From: Dryococelus australis
Taxonomy: Eukaryota; Arthropoda; Insecta; Phasmatodea; Phasmatidae
Assembly (NCBI GenBank): GCA_029891345.1
Contig: CM056998.1
Location: 173,376,332 to 173,440,331, forward strand
Direction of reading: 5' to 3'
Length of the DNA stretch: 64,000 nucleotides
Shown piece after piece: positions 1 through 10,316 of this stretch. Below the pieces are notes generated by a model. It was given only the letters and a program-made list of their open reading frames with translations. It ran no database searches and had not been told where the DNA came from. Position 1 is the first letter of the stretch; each line of letters starts with the position of its first letter. Both the position numbers and the translations under genes were made by a program.

Positions 1-524
1 ACAATTCGGCAATTACTGGAAAGATTGTGTTTACGTATCAGTCAAATTTAGTCTTTTGCCAAAGTATTTGAATATTTATATAGGAAAATACAAAAATTTG
101 GGTAATCCGCTTCGTCCTTAATCATGCAGTATGTATTCCTTCCTATCTAATTATTGGCGAGTAAACAATTTTTGGGTGAGGGAACATGATCTATTATTTA
201 TTTTATGTATATTCATAAACTATTAACGGTAAAATGACTGATTTTGGTTTAACTTAAAAAAAAAAATTATTTCAGTATAATTTTTATTGATAAAATACTT
301 ATCTAATTATTCTTATTTTAAAAATAATTACCAACAGGAGTAACTCACATCAGTACAAATTTCTGCATTTTATAACGTAACAACTTTGGATTTATTGCTA
401 TGAAAGAACATATGAAAGTGTAACATTTTATTTTTTATTTTTATTTCCTGAAATAATCCTTTCAAATCTTCTTTCCAAATATTCTTTGGATAAAAATTAA
501 CTTATTAACAATCTGGTAGTTTGT
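1..524. other. AT-rich sequence without a recognised feature
   Basis: No open frame of note and no repeat that I could match elsewhere in the window. Only short A and T runs are visible. Confidence 0.5.
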
Positions 525-1485
525 TTTAGGAAACTTTCTTATTAATTGCTAGGAATTGGAAAATGTTGGGAATAAATTTTAGGAGAAGCTTGTCTTCTAA
601 CATAGTACGTATCTTTCTGCAACGTTTACAATTGGGCAGTACATTATCAGACACGCCCAGGATGCACACCAAGCCATTAACAGACCTGCAAGGAAGCAAG
701 GCCCGAATACAGCGCCACCTGGCCTGAGGTTTAAACGGCCGCTCACTGGGACAACAACCAATCAACAAATAGCGGAGACTCGATAACACATAGGATAGTG
801 GAGTATATTCTGCAGGAGGAATTTTCCCGCACCTCTTAGTTACGTTGGTTTGGCGTGGGACAGTAGCTAAATACGAGTTTGAAAATTTTTAATTTTTTTT
901 TGATAACCGTGTAAACAGAGAAACCAGCCAGAAGTACCCTTTATAACTTTGTCGCTCGCAAGCGGTTAAGGGTGCTTGGCTGTGCCAACCAGCAGTGGTA
1001 TGTTTCCCCTCATGGAGGTGTCGCTGACTCGTGGAGCGGGTTGGCTGGTTAGTCGCTGTGGGCGGGACGGGAGAGATGGTCGCATGTGCGTGTTTGGTGT
1101 GAAAACACTGCCACTCAGTGTCGAGTGGCGCTGAAACAGTGACGTGTGCAATGCGTAGCAAGCCCTCCTACCCTTAATAAATTACACGAAATAATTTCAT
1201 TGCGTAAACGCGCGAGGTCGCTCTGAACTGGTCGCTGAATTCACGCCGTGTCGGATAGCACCCGCCAGCAACGGAACTCCCTATGTGCTGAAGTTCCTAC
1301 CTGAACTCTGGAGAATAATGTGCTTGTTCATCACTCTATATAATATACTAGGGGTTAGCCCGTGACCGTGTTTTCAGTATTGCCGCGTGCCTAGAATAGT
1401 TACGATGTCACAAATTGTTGTTATGATATAAAGACTGAAAAAAAAAAAAAATATATTAGAAACTAACTCAACATTGGATATAGTT
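525..1485. other. Unassigned sequence, short overlapping ORFs only
   Basis: Several short frames on both strands overlap each other, none with recognisable domains. Near 745-775 there is a short segment (CACTGGGACAACAACCAATC) whose reverse complement resembles 9,725-9,750 and 44,380-44,400. It is probably a small decayed repeat. An A-run lies at 1,437-1,452. Confidence 0.4.
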
Positions 1486-1487
1486 CT

Positions 1488-1865
1488 ATCCACTAAGCCA
1501 CTGCGGCTCCACTTGGAATCGCCCTATCCACTGAGCCACTAAGGCCCTACTTGGAATCGCTCAAGCCACTTTGCTACCGAGGCCCCATTTTATATATATC
1601 TATCCACTGAGCCACTGCGGCCTCACTTGATATAGTTATATCCACTAAGCTACTGCGGCCCCACTTGGAATCTCCCTATCCACTGAGCCACTAAGGCCCC
1701 ACTTGGAATCGCTCTAGCCACTTGGTCACTGAGGCCCCACTTGATATATCTCTATCCACTGGGCCACTGCGGCCCTACTTGATATAGTTCTATCCACTAA
1801 GCTACTGCGGTCTCACTTGAAATCGCTATATCCACTGAGCCACTATGGCTCCAATTGGAATCGTT
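1488..1865. repeat. Tandem array, ~38-bp unit with ~151-bp higher-order period
   Basis: About ten degenerate units begin near 1488, 1525, 1564, 1601, 1638, 1676, 1714, 1751, 1789 and 1828. Each contains a version of CTATCCACTGAGCCACT followed by a GGCCC-type core. Units four apart resemble each other more than neighbours do: 1525 matches 1676, 1601 matches 1751, and 1638 matches 1789. This implies amplification of a four-unit block. Read on the minus strand, the core gives AGTGGCTCAGTGGATAG, which resembles a pol III box A (tRNA 5' half). The array may derive from a tRNA or SINE head. Confidence 0.8.
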
Positions 1866-2189
1866 GAAACTTTCATAGGAAAGAGTAATTAAAAAGATAG
1901 TTTTTAGGGTCAAAAGTCGTGATTGCGTAATCTGATCTTGCGGAAATTCGAACTTGACCTCCAGTTGACCCCGAGGATTCGCTCTGCAAAATTTGAAGAA
2001 TTTTTGTTGTGTTTCAAGGGACTTAGAAGTATTAATGATGGACATACAGAGATCGTCTCCATATATAGTAGGATTACTTTATTTAATTTGGTTATGAGCA
2101 CTTTCTGCTGAGAAACTGATACAGGGACGTCTTACTTACCAAGCCAGCCTAAAGCGATCGATGCATGACTTATTAGCGATGCAGTAGAG
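1866..2189. other. Unassigned sequence
   Basis: Short open frames overlap on both strands at about 1,797-2,111 with no recognisable motif. They look like chance frames. Confidence 0.4.
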
Positions 2190-2305
2190 TGGAGAGATTT
2201 AGGCGGCAGTGCTGGAATGTATGGGCGGGGAGAACAGGAGATTGCCGAGAAAATCCGCCGATCAGTGGCATAGTCCTGCACGATTCATAAGTGCGAATAT
2301 CAGGA
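2190..2305 (-). mobile_element. tRNA-derived SINE, fragment
   Basis: The text from about 2,195 (GAGAGATTTAGGCGGC) through GGGCGGGGAGAACAGGAG to the CGATTCATAAGTGCGAA block matches the body of the SINE copies at 24.4, 51.4 and 61.3 kb, in the same orientation as those (minus). The tRNA-like head with boxes A and B is missing, so the copy is truncated at its 5' end. Confidence 0.65.
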
Positions 2306-2392
2306 AAAAAAATACTTCAATTAAAAGACAATTTTATTCACAGGCTTTTTTTTCAATTAATTTACTATAGTCGCTCATGCCCTCAGAAGAAC

Positions 2393-2396
<4 letters not shown>

Positions 2397-2451
<55 letters not shown>
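2397..2451. repeat. (TA)n microsatellite
   Basis: About 27 uninterrupted TA dinucleotides. Open frames through it are trivial Ile-Tyr runs. Confidence 0.97.
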
Positions 2452-2456
<5 letters not shown>

Positions 2457-2829
2457 CTCAATATACGCAGCTGTATTATATTCATGCAACTCGCTATTCA
2501 CACACGTGTTGTCCCTGTGCGAAAATATCGTGACATTTATTACACCGACATTCTGTGCAGGACGGGTTATGTAGGCAACTACACATTTGGGGGCATGTAC
2601 CGAAGTCACAAAGAGACCTGCTTGCAGCAGACTTGGTGCCGAGGTACTGATAAGAAATGCACTTCGCCGTTACGGGTTTTTACTTGTCTAAGTAAATTGT
2701 CGCTAAGGGCTGAACTACTTACCGCACCTGCGAAACAAATGTGACATACGACAGAGATTCTTGGCACAATTAAAGAGCTCAAGTTGCCGTACAGTGTGGC
2801 CGAAAGTAAATGTCATTACAAACGTGACA
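2452..2829. other. Unassigned sequence
   Basis: A short plus frame (2,484-2,744) has no recognisable motif. No repeat match was found within the window. Confidence 0.4.
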
Positions 2830-4025
2830 TTAATGACGCCGTAGTGGTACAAACATATATTCCTATAGTACATATGTACATATTATTCTATACATTAATA
2901 TATATTCCTATCTTATATATTATTCTGTTCATATGTATACTCCTATCTTATATACATATATGACAATACCTGCGTGTTTCTTCTGGGGCAAACGAGTATT
3001 TGGGTTTTTCTCAGAATGCTCATATACTGCGATAATTAATTGTGAATGCGAAGGCCTGCCTTTGACCTTGACGAACATGGAGCCGCGACCTGCATAACCG
3101 CTAACTGGCTGGTGCCATTGCCGATTCTGCATTCAAGTTTCCGCATGGTCAAAATGCTCGTCGGCATGAGAGGGCACTCTGTAAGAAGAGTCATTTTCGC
3201 GCGACGACCAATTGGGAAGCATGGTGGTGGCCTGCCGTGATGTTGCATTGCTCAGTACAAAATATAAGTTATACATCGACCAATGGCGAATCGTGGTGGG
3301 AGCCTGTTGTAGTTCTGGGCATTTTTATTGCAATGTGCAAAAACAGTTTACCCTGGAAGTGATTAAATGTACCGAGGAGCCTGTATACATACTTTTTTAA
3401 AACAAGGTTATTAAATAAAATGGCTACCTTTCCGCTTTGGAGGTAGGACTACATAATTTTATTTTAAATGCGGAGAATTTATTTTAACTTGCGACCTACA
3501 AACGCACACACACACACACGCACACACACCGCACTTAGCACAGCAATTAAAACCGCAATCAGCACCGCTATCAGCTCAGCAATCGCAATCAGCTCCGCAA
3601 TCAGATCCACAATATGCTCCGTAATAGCAATTAGCTCTGCGAGAGTCAGTCTCCTGGAGTCAGTTGCCTGGTCTAAGTGTGACCATGATTTAACGCTGAG
3701 CGAAGAACTTGTCTGGAAGAAACTGTTGAAGACATAACTGTATGGTAACGCAATCAAGGAACTAGCATCTAAAGCATGAGTACCTGCCTGCGTATAATGT
3801 CTCAATACCTTCAAGCGATTCGTCAACTGCAGTCACGTAGCAACCCAGTAATTGGATGGTCGGTGTTCGAACAATGTATTAATGGTGTAATAAGATTGGT
3901 TCAAAATGAATATGACGTCATAGTGCTAGCATAATGGTATATAATAAGCAGTAGAGAGGTCAGCTGAAAGGCTTAGTTTGACAACGGCTAACGTGAGAGG
4001 TGGATCGTCTAGGCTAGATCCTGCA
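2830..4025 (-). mobile_element. Half copy of the foldback element seen complete at 38.2-42.8 kb
   Basis: Read in reverse complement, this stretch matches 39,655-40,745 almost end to end. The shared blocks are the exon-like segment (here 2,960-3,240), the AGTCCTACCTCC block, the CA-rich run near 3,500, the GAGCGAAGAACTTGTCTGG block and the GGTGGATCGTCT block near 4,000. The left side (2,840-2,950) is AT-rich text like the loop of the complete element. Only one arm is present, so this is a half element or a solo arm. Confidence 0.75.
3500..3531. repeat. Short (CA)n-like run
   Basis: The run is followed by GCAATCAGCACC-like trinucleotide-rich text (3,540-3,640). It corresponds to a GT run at 40,180-40,195 in the inverted copy, so it is part of the repeat. 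Confidence 0.8.
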
Positions 4026-4031
4026 TCTTCT

Positions 4032-4310
4032 CATCTCAGTCATATATATTGCATCTACAACATCTCCGGACACCCCAGAACTAATGGTAGCTACGCTAGT
4101 ACCATCGACGTCATCTGGAATGGTACCAGCAATGCCCTCGAATTATTCGAGCGACATTCCTATAGTAGCATCTCAGTCATATATATTGCATCTACAACAT
4201 CTCCGGACACTCCAGAGCTAATGGTAGCTACGCTAGTACCATCGACGTCATCTGGAATGGTACCAGCAATGCCCTCGAATGCTTCGAGCGACATTCCTAT
4301 AGTAGCATCG
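4032..4310. repeat. 137-bp tandem duplication
   Basis: The segment starting CATCTCAGTCATATATATTG at 4,032 recurs at 4,169 with only a few differences. A third partial unit begins near 4,298. The 137-bp period is not a multiple of three, so the two copies are read in different frames within any one long ORF. Confidence 0.9.
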
Positions 4311-4680
4311 TCATCGAACTCTTCGGCTGATGTTCTTAGGACACTAATGCTGGGGTTACCTACTTCTCTAACTCCTTCACCTATATCTGCAACAGATCTG
4401 CTCGAGTCTTTCCATGAATATCTACGTCACTATCTGGTACCTCTACCTCGACGGTTTGTTGAGGCTCGTCGACCTCGGAGATGACACTGGTTTGGGGGGT
4501 CTCTGACGGAGAAATCTGTCCAGAGGGTTCCGCAAGGAGACCTACGATCCCTGAGTGGTCTTTCTGCTTCGTCAGGTCGATGAGCGTGAGAAGTAGGGAC
4601 TCGGTGAAGAGGGGATGGTACGTACAGACGTTCCGCCTCCTTATAGAGGTAAGGCCATGGTCCTGGTGAAGATTGAGATA
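4170..4680 (-). pseudogene. Possible acidic, Ser/Thr-rich exon remnant
   Basis: I do not recognise a family. On the minus strand about 100 codons are open from near 4,680 to 4,381, with acidic text such as SEVDEPQQTVEVEVPDSDVD. In another frame, about 80 codons continue from 4,420 to 4,170 with EEFDDDATIGMSLEAFEG and a DDVDGTSVATISSGVSGD run. The two pieces are offset by a frameshift. A TTCACCAG acceptor-like site precedes the first at about 4,665. The whole block sits in an insertion (about 4,030-4,770) that interrupts the foldback repeat and is absent from its copy at 39.6 kb. The composition is protein-like, but chance is not excluded. Confidence 0.25.
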
Positions 4681-4784
4681 ATTAAAATTTAAAAGGCACA
4701 GAAAAAATATAAAATTAATTATAGAGTATTGTATAAAGTACCATTGTACTATATGTATAATTATATAGAATGTTTTCTCCAATT

Positions 4785-5180
4785 ATTGTTTTCAAGGGCC
4801 TTCCAGTCATGGCGTGAAGGTCAAGGTTACTTGCACCCAATATGGCGGTAGTATTCAGTAACATAATATGCTTGCTGACTTTTACGAATATATTCAATTT
4901 TTTCGAGTTTTTTTCCAAGGTAATCTAAGGTCATGGGGCTAAGGTCAAGGTTACGTGCACCCTATATGACGGTAGTATTTAGTGATGTAATATACTTGCT
5001 AACTTTTATGCATTTTTCTCGAGTTTTTGTTTTTAAGGTCATTTTAGGTCACGGGGTCAAGTTAAAGATCACCTGCATCCCATATGGTGGTAGTAGTCAG
5101 TAATGTAACACACTCTCTGACTTCTATGCATTTTTTGCAATTTTTTGAATTTGTTGGGGGAAAATGGAAGTTTTAAGATA
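4785..5180 (-). repeat. ~115-120-bp satellite, about three units
   Basis: Units carry AAGGTCAAGGTTAC, a CACCCTATATG/ATGGCGGTAG block, AATATGCTTGCTGACTTTTA and TTTTTCTCGAGTTTTTG. They are the reverse complement of the longer array at 38.86-39.65 kb, so the half element at 2.8-5.5 kb includes this satellite as well. Confidence 0.8.
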
Positions 5181-5578
5181 AAGGAGAAATTTGAAAGTAA
5201 GAAAGGGAAAATTTAAGGGGAAAGGGGAAAAATTTGAGGGGAAAAGGGAAATTGTCAGGGAAAAATCGCCGCCGGGCTAACTGGAATTATAAAACCATTT
5301 TATGATAATTTTTAATACTTTCTGTAATACTTTTTTTTTTTTTTAATTTTTCGGAATTTTTTGAAATTTTTGGATTTTTTAAATTTCAAGGTCGAAGGTC
5401 ACTAGGGTCAACGTCAAAGGTCAAGGTCAGGGGTCAAGGTAAATTGTCAACGTTACATGGATACAATATGGTCACCGGGTGACTGGAATGATAGAGCAGG
5501 AACAGCTCCGGCGCTGCGAATCAGACGCCGTTGCCTCAGACTCCCCTTTTCCCTTATACTCTCGTCTATACATGTAAC
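5181..5578. repeat. Low-complexity tail with GGTCAAGG-type repeats
   Basis: Purine-rich GGGGAAAAGGGAAA text (5,190-5,260) is followed by T-rich text and then short GGTCAAGGTCA repeats (5,390-5,440). The same order, inverted, occurs at 38.34-38.60 kb, so this is the outer part of the half foldback element. Confidence 0.6.
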
Positions 5579-5833
5579 GTGACTGTGGTGGTATAGCGGT
5601 CAGGCTTCTTTGCCGCCCACCTAGGCGAACCGGGTTTGATTCCCGGCGGGGTTGCACCCGGATTTTCTCATGTGGGAATCGTGCCGGCCAATGCCGCTGG
5701 TCAGCGGATTTTCTCGGGGATACCCCGTTTCCGTAGCCCTTGCATTCCGATGCCGCTCCATACCAACTGCCCTTCACCCTTTCTCGACTCTCGAGGTCTC
5801 GATGTTTATAGCCGCCCAAATCTCTCCACATAA
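5579..5833 (+). mobile_element. tRNA-derived SINE, near full length
   Basis: The head contains a box A-like TGGTATAGCGGTCAGG (about 5,590) and a box B-like GGGTTTGATTCCC (about 5,632), spaced as in a tRNA gene. A body shared with the copies at 24, 51, 60 and 61 kb follows (GATTTTCTCATGTGGGAATC, then TCTCGGGGATACCCCG). It ends near the GCCGCCCAAATCTCTCCAC block, which is the common 3' end. It cannot fold as a normal tRNA along its whole length. Confidence 0.85.
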
Positions 5834-6111
5834 TATATTTACATGTAACACGTGTGTTTCCTTTGTGCAGCGCTCTCATCAGTCATCACTCCAAGATACT
5901 TCATTACTTCCACGAACTTCACTTCACGTCCGCAATAGCGGACCTGGGAAGTACAATTAAGTTCCCTTTAGCCGCAATGACGTTTGTCTTCTCCACCGAG
6001 AACTCACGGTTTATACTGAGTGCCAATTCTAACCTACTTTATACTTTCCACCTTGACCACGCCATTCCCAATAACAACCAATCATCCACATAACCAATGA
6101 TTAGAGACCTG
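5834..6111. other. Unassigned sequence
   Basis: No feature recognised. Confidence 0.4.
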
Positions 6112-6394
6112 CCAAATTCGCATTATTATTTGAGGACATTTAAGACTTAAAACACTTTTCTTTTGTAATACGGGTGTTATTGTACCATTCTTTATTTGAC
6201 ACGCCCCGAGCAACTCTGAGCCAATAAATGAACACTTCACAATTGTGTACCCCAATAACGTGCAGTTAACTCAGAAAGGGCGTGACTTAACATTTATGAA
6301 GCAACCAATGGAGAAATGACGTCGGCTCGAGTATATACAGTACTATGAACTTAAGATTGATATAAAATAATAACGCGAATTTTGCAGGTCCCTC
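6112..6394. mobile_element. hAT-type MITE, family A
   Basis: Inverted ends TAGAGACCTGCCAAATTCGC and GCGAATTTTGCAGGTCCCT bracket about 283 bp. A second copy at 25,728-26,308 has 8-bp target duplications, which places the family near hAT. Here the flanks no longer match. The interior is non-coding. It preserves the unoccupied version (GTTATTGT, 6,176-6,183) of the site where another MITE is inserted in the 25.7-kb copy. Confidence 0.85.
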
Positions 6395-7070
6395 CAGCAG
6401 ACTGCAATATTTCCTCGTTCAGTAGGCCTACATTGCATAATAGAGGTCCCAAAACTGAACCCTGTTAATATCCTTGACTAATTTTTTAACTGTAGGTACC
6501 AAGCCCCACTACACACCTAGGATATATCCTCAAGGAAATTACTAACGAACCAGATGAGGTTCCGCGTTAGTAAACTTAGGAGAAATTTTACTGCTTAGTC
6601 GTTCTTAAATGATTAAGTTCAGTAAATAATGATTATCGTAGCGAGGAATATATACTTATTTATTACATTACTAATTAAAACATCCGTAAAATTTAGATCC
6701 TCAGGACACACGACATGATACAATTATAAATTTAAAAATAAATATTTCTTTTACAGTATTATTTGAGCTGATGTTCAGCACAATTAGTCTACATATGGGC
6801 ATTTTTGTGAGGGGCGGGAAGAGGACGCCTTATCGTAAATGCTCAGTTTGATCATCAACGAATCGCAATGAAAATGATTTACTTTGCTCGCAGGAATGAC
6901 TGGCGAACAAGCGGCGCGAGGGACCAGCCCTAGTGGACACAAACCAGTTCGACCCTCGGATCAAATAAATAACTGTTGACACTGGTTTACTACGTCATTA
7001 CCCAGTATCCGGGTCGCCTTTACTGTCCACGTGACCCTGCCGAGGCTGGCACACCCTCGCAGGCCCCTGT
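6395..7070. other. Unassigned sequence
   Basis: AT-rich at first, becoming GC-richer after 6,900. No recognisable gene or repeat. Confidence 0.4.
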
Positions 7071-7074
7071 AATG

Positions 7075-7560
7075 AAGAGACAAGGGTCGACCGGTTGTAG
7101 GGGGTGGGTTTGGTATTGGTGGAGGGGGTTGGGGGGTAGAGAGGGGACGGTGTCACGTTCCCAAGGGAGAGACTCGAGAGATCGATAGCGCGGGCAAGGC
7201 CGTGGTACACCCGACCTCCGAAGTTTTCACCATGGGTTCTCCCGCAAGGCGCTACACTGTGTTGCAATCCAGGAAGACAAAAAAAAAAAAAAAAACAACG
7301 ATCCGGAAATACCGAATGAGTGTTTTAGTGGGGGCATGAGAAGGATCTAGCGGTTGAAGGGGTTGCGTGTCTTGGGAGAGGGGGTGGTCTGTGTCATGTT
7401 CCAAGGCAGAGGCTTGATGGATCAATAATGCAGTTAAGTCATCGGTTCACATGACCTCAACATATTTTTACTTTAATTTCTCCCTTGAGGTGCTACACCA
7501 TGTTGCAACCCAGGAAGACGAAAACGAACTATGCTGAAATATCACTATCAGTATCGTACC
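7075..7560. repeat. Diverged direct duplication, ~241-bp period
   Basis: The block ending GTTGCAATCCAGGAAGAC (from 7,261) recurs as TGTTGCAACCCAGGAAGAC (from 7,501). The preceding GGGGG-rich text, TGTCACGTTCC/TGTCATGTTCC and GGGAGAGACTCG/GGCAGAGGCTTG also align. The copies are well diverged, so the event is old. The G-rich stretch at 7,100-7,150 could form G-quadruplex-like structures. Confidence 0.75.
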
Positions 7561-7929
7561 GAGGGCGTAATCAACATTGATAAATGCAGCTCCGCATCCC
7601 ACAAAGGCAACATGTGTTATATATTCCACAGCTGATCGTTAATGCAGATAACTGCGGAGTGTATTTTAGCCAGCAGGCTGATAAGGGTATTGTTTAATGT
7701 CCAGTAAAATACATGTAAGCATTGGCATAATGGTATTTAAATAAAATATAAATAATAAGCTGTTACACAATTTTTAATTCTTGGAACACATTCATTAAAA
7801 TTTATTGGAAAAAATGCTGCTCGTTACTTTAATATGCCACTGCAATCTCTCAAGAAAATTTGCCCTAGTTCGAAAATACAAATCGTTCACCAGCACGAAA
7901 AAATTGTATTTATTAATTTATCTTATAGA
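7561..7929. other. Unassigned AT-rich sequence
   Basis: No feature recognised. Confidence 0.4.
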
Positions 7930-7934
7930 TGGTT

Positions 7935-8055
7935 TTTGTCACGTCATGGCGACGATGTCATAAGTTGGTGACGTCATAGCGGCTGACGTTATAGAAGTGA
8001 CATAATTGGGGTGAAGTCAAAGGGGTGACCTCATAAATGTGACGTCATCCATGAT
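7935..8055. repeat. Cluster of TGACGTCAT-like motifs
   Basis: Six or more variants of GTGACGTCATAG occur about every 15-20 bp: GTCACGTCATGG, GTGACGTCATAG, CTGACGTTATAG, AGTGACATAA, GGTGACCTCATAA and TGTGACGTCATCC. TGACGTCA is the palindromic CRE/ATF core. The regular spacing suggests a decayed short tandem repeat. Regulatory use is not shown. Confidence 0.6.
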
Positions 8056-8060
8056 GGCAG

Positions 8061-8965
8061 CCGCAGTTTCTCATGCTCCTCACACCCTACCCCCTGTACT
8101 AGAATCCGTCATTTTCATCTACAAATCTATATCTCCATAATTAAAAAAAAAATTAATTTAGAAAATAAGTTTCTGTTACCCATATTTAGTTTAGCAAATG
8201 GTTCGTTCTATATTTAGCTGTGTCCTACAAATACAATAAAATGTTGATATTGACAAGAAATTATTAGGGAAGGGCAATATTATCGTTATTTTGTAACATT
8301 CTGGACTTAATTTCCCTCTGCCTACTAGAGCCCATGTCGTTATTTCATCGGCTAATTGAATCATTTGCCTGTCTGATCGCTCCACTGACAATTGGTTGAT
8401 CAACAGTTAAGTGTTTATTATTGGCTAAAAGCATATTATTCGTGAAGTGATTCTTAAATTGTCGACCAATGGAAAAAAGTGAAATGAGCTTACAGTATCC
8501 TGTTATTCAATCTTCAGCCACATAATAACTTGAATTATTTAAGTTCCCAGTAATTATACAACCATTTATTGTTCTTTTTTAATTACAGGCAATATAATCG
8601 CATTCAATTTGTACAAGTTTAAAATATTTTGGCATAGGCCTATATTATTATTGCTATTCAAAACCTTTCACCTACGAAAATTTTGCAGTCCGTCATGCAC
8701 AATAAGAAAAGTACATGCATGACACACATATGTTTTGTTGCGCAGGTGGTCAGCTGAGTTGTGGCAGAAAAACGTTGACGTTTCAACGAGAACAAGTGAA
8801 GAGTGTTTACTTCCAGCTCCATCACTAGAGAATATCATTGCCGTTCCTAGCGTATTGTAAGACGCATGCTGGATGCTGCGAAGGACATTGGGTCTCTTTC
8901 CTTTGTCATTGAACGTTTGTAATCTCGTGAGTTTCATCCCATATAACTGCACTGGGGAAAATGTG
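8061..8965. other. Unassigned sequence with one 122-codon minus frame
   Basis: A minus-strand open frame (8,668-9,036) runs into the TIR element at 8,967 and encodes part of its end, so I do not treat it as a gene. The rest is AT-rich with no recognised feature. Confidence 0.4.
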
Positions 8966-8966
8966 T

Positions 8967-9585
8967 TTTTGACGTGAATACGTCTTGAAATTTGCAACCA
9001 TAGTGAGAGGAAATCCATAAAATCCGACGATAACAAAATCGAGGGATAAAGTGTGGCACTGCAGCTCCGAATCTATCACATGCATTCAAAATTCAATTAC
9101 ATCACTCCATTGCCAAAGGATCAAAGAATATGTTACTTTGAGTGATGACTGCAAAATATCAGGAAGAAGAAGGAGGGATGGGGGGAGGGGAACGCAGCAA
9201 TTTTAAGTTCGTTTCGCCGCGTCTCATAACTTCCGCGAAGTATAACGTTTGACTAGGAGAGAAGCTACGACGCTCATTTGAGTTTCAATCAACAGCTCTC
9301 GTCAAGATCAATTGATTGCGGGTATAAAAACATTTGTGTGGCGTGGTTATAGTAAAAGTGTATGCGTTTAATGTAAACAAATAATAAAAACTTGACACAA
9401 TTTCGGCCTATAACCGTCAAAAAGCCAAGCTGAAATACGGAAATCGTATATCGTTGGAAAGAGCATCTCAAAACAATCCAGTGATACCTATAAAAACCCC
9501 ATATGATCGAGTGAAGCGGTGCCAGGAACGTAAAATAAACACCAAGGCGTCCGAGTGCCTAAACGTAGACGTATTCACGCAAAAC
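8967..9585 (+). mobile_element. TIR element with GACGTGAATACGTCT ends, copy 1
   Basis: The left end is TTTTTGACGTGAATACGTCT. The right end, read in reverse complement, is TTTTGCGTGAATACGTCT. The interior aligns with 48,112-48,680 in the same orientation, including CAAAGGATCAAAGAATATG, TTCGCCGCGTCTCA and CCATATGATCGAGTGAAG. Similarity continues for about 40 bp past the right end (GGCCGTGTCCCCAACACAGC), so the true repeat may be larger. The interior is not recognisably coding. Confidence 0.75.
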
Positions 9586-10310
9586 AAACGGCCGTGTCCC
9601 CAACACAGCCAAACCCAATTTTTTTCAAGTTATTTTCCCACCCCTATGGACAGGATAGTTTCATGAGTTTAATGACTAGTATGCCACATACTAAATCCTT
9701 TGCACATCTCAGGATTAAATACTTGTTGACTGGTTGCTGCCCCAGTGAGTAACTAGTTTCACGCCACGCCGTGTGGCAAGGGAATAAATAATAATTTTCT
9801 TGAAAAAATGCTACTGTCGTAGAAGTCTCCAGTGGCCGTTATACAACTGCACAGACAAGTAAATAGTACACTTGTTTTAAGTCTAGCTTGAGAAAATAAT
9901 TCTCAAAATATTTCGTCTCTTGTATAACGCTATTAAAACGTAAATGTCGACGCAAATTTTATACGACCATTCCAATTCCTTTTCCCATTCGATTATGATT
10001 GTAGCGAGACTCTGTGAATAAAAGGAAATGAACATCATTATTATTTCTATTACAATAGGGACGTGCAAAATTCGCGTTATTTTAGAGGTGCAGACTAAAC
10101 TCCAAGACGTATTAGGCTCTTGAGACCTCAACCATTAGCCGATAAGTTGTATTACACGCACCAAGGACCATTTTAGCCTATAGTAAGGTTACTTCTATCT
10201 ACGTTAGGAACAAAACGAGTTTTCTCATGGGAAGGATTGACACAGGGAAAATTTTCTCTGCTAGATGCGCAGTGTTCCAAAGAAGTCACTTTTAGTTAAA
10301 ATTATAAACT
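9586..10310. other. Unassigned sequence
   Basis: A GACGTGCAAAATTCGCGTTAT segment near 10,062 resembles a lone end of the family A hAT MITE. It is otherwise unrecognised. Confidence 0.4.
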
Positions 10311-10316
10311 ACGTGA

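Noticed and set aside
2291..2609. Open frames with Ile-Tyr runs on both strands
   Set aside because: Produced by the (TA)n microsatellite.
3978..4484. 168-codon plus-strand open frame
   Set aside because: It runs through a 137-bp tandem duplication whose copies are read in different phases, and it lies in a repeat insertion. The minus strand looks more protein-like.
5585..5655. Possible tRNA gene
   Set aside because: Boxes A and B are present, but the sequence is the head of a repeated SINE and continues into the common body.
8668..9036. 122-codon minus-strand frame
   Set aside because: Its N-terminal part is translated from the end of a TIR element, and there is no family resemblance.
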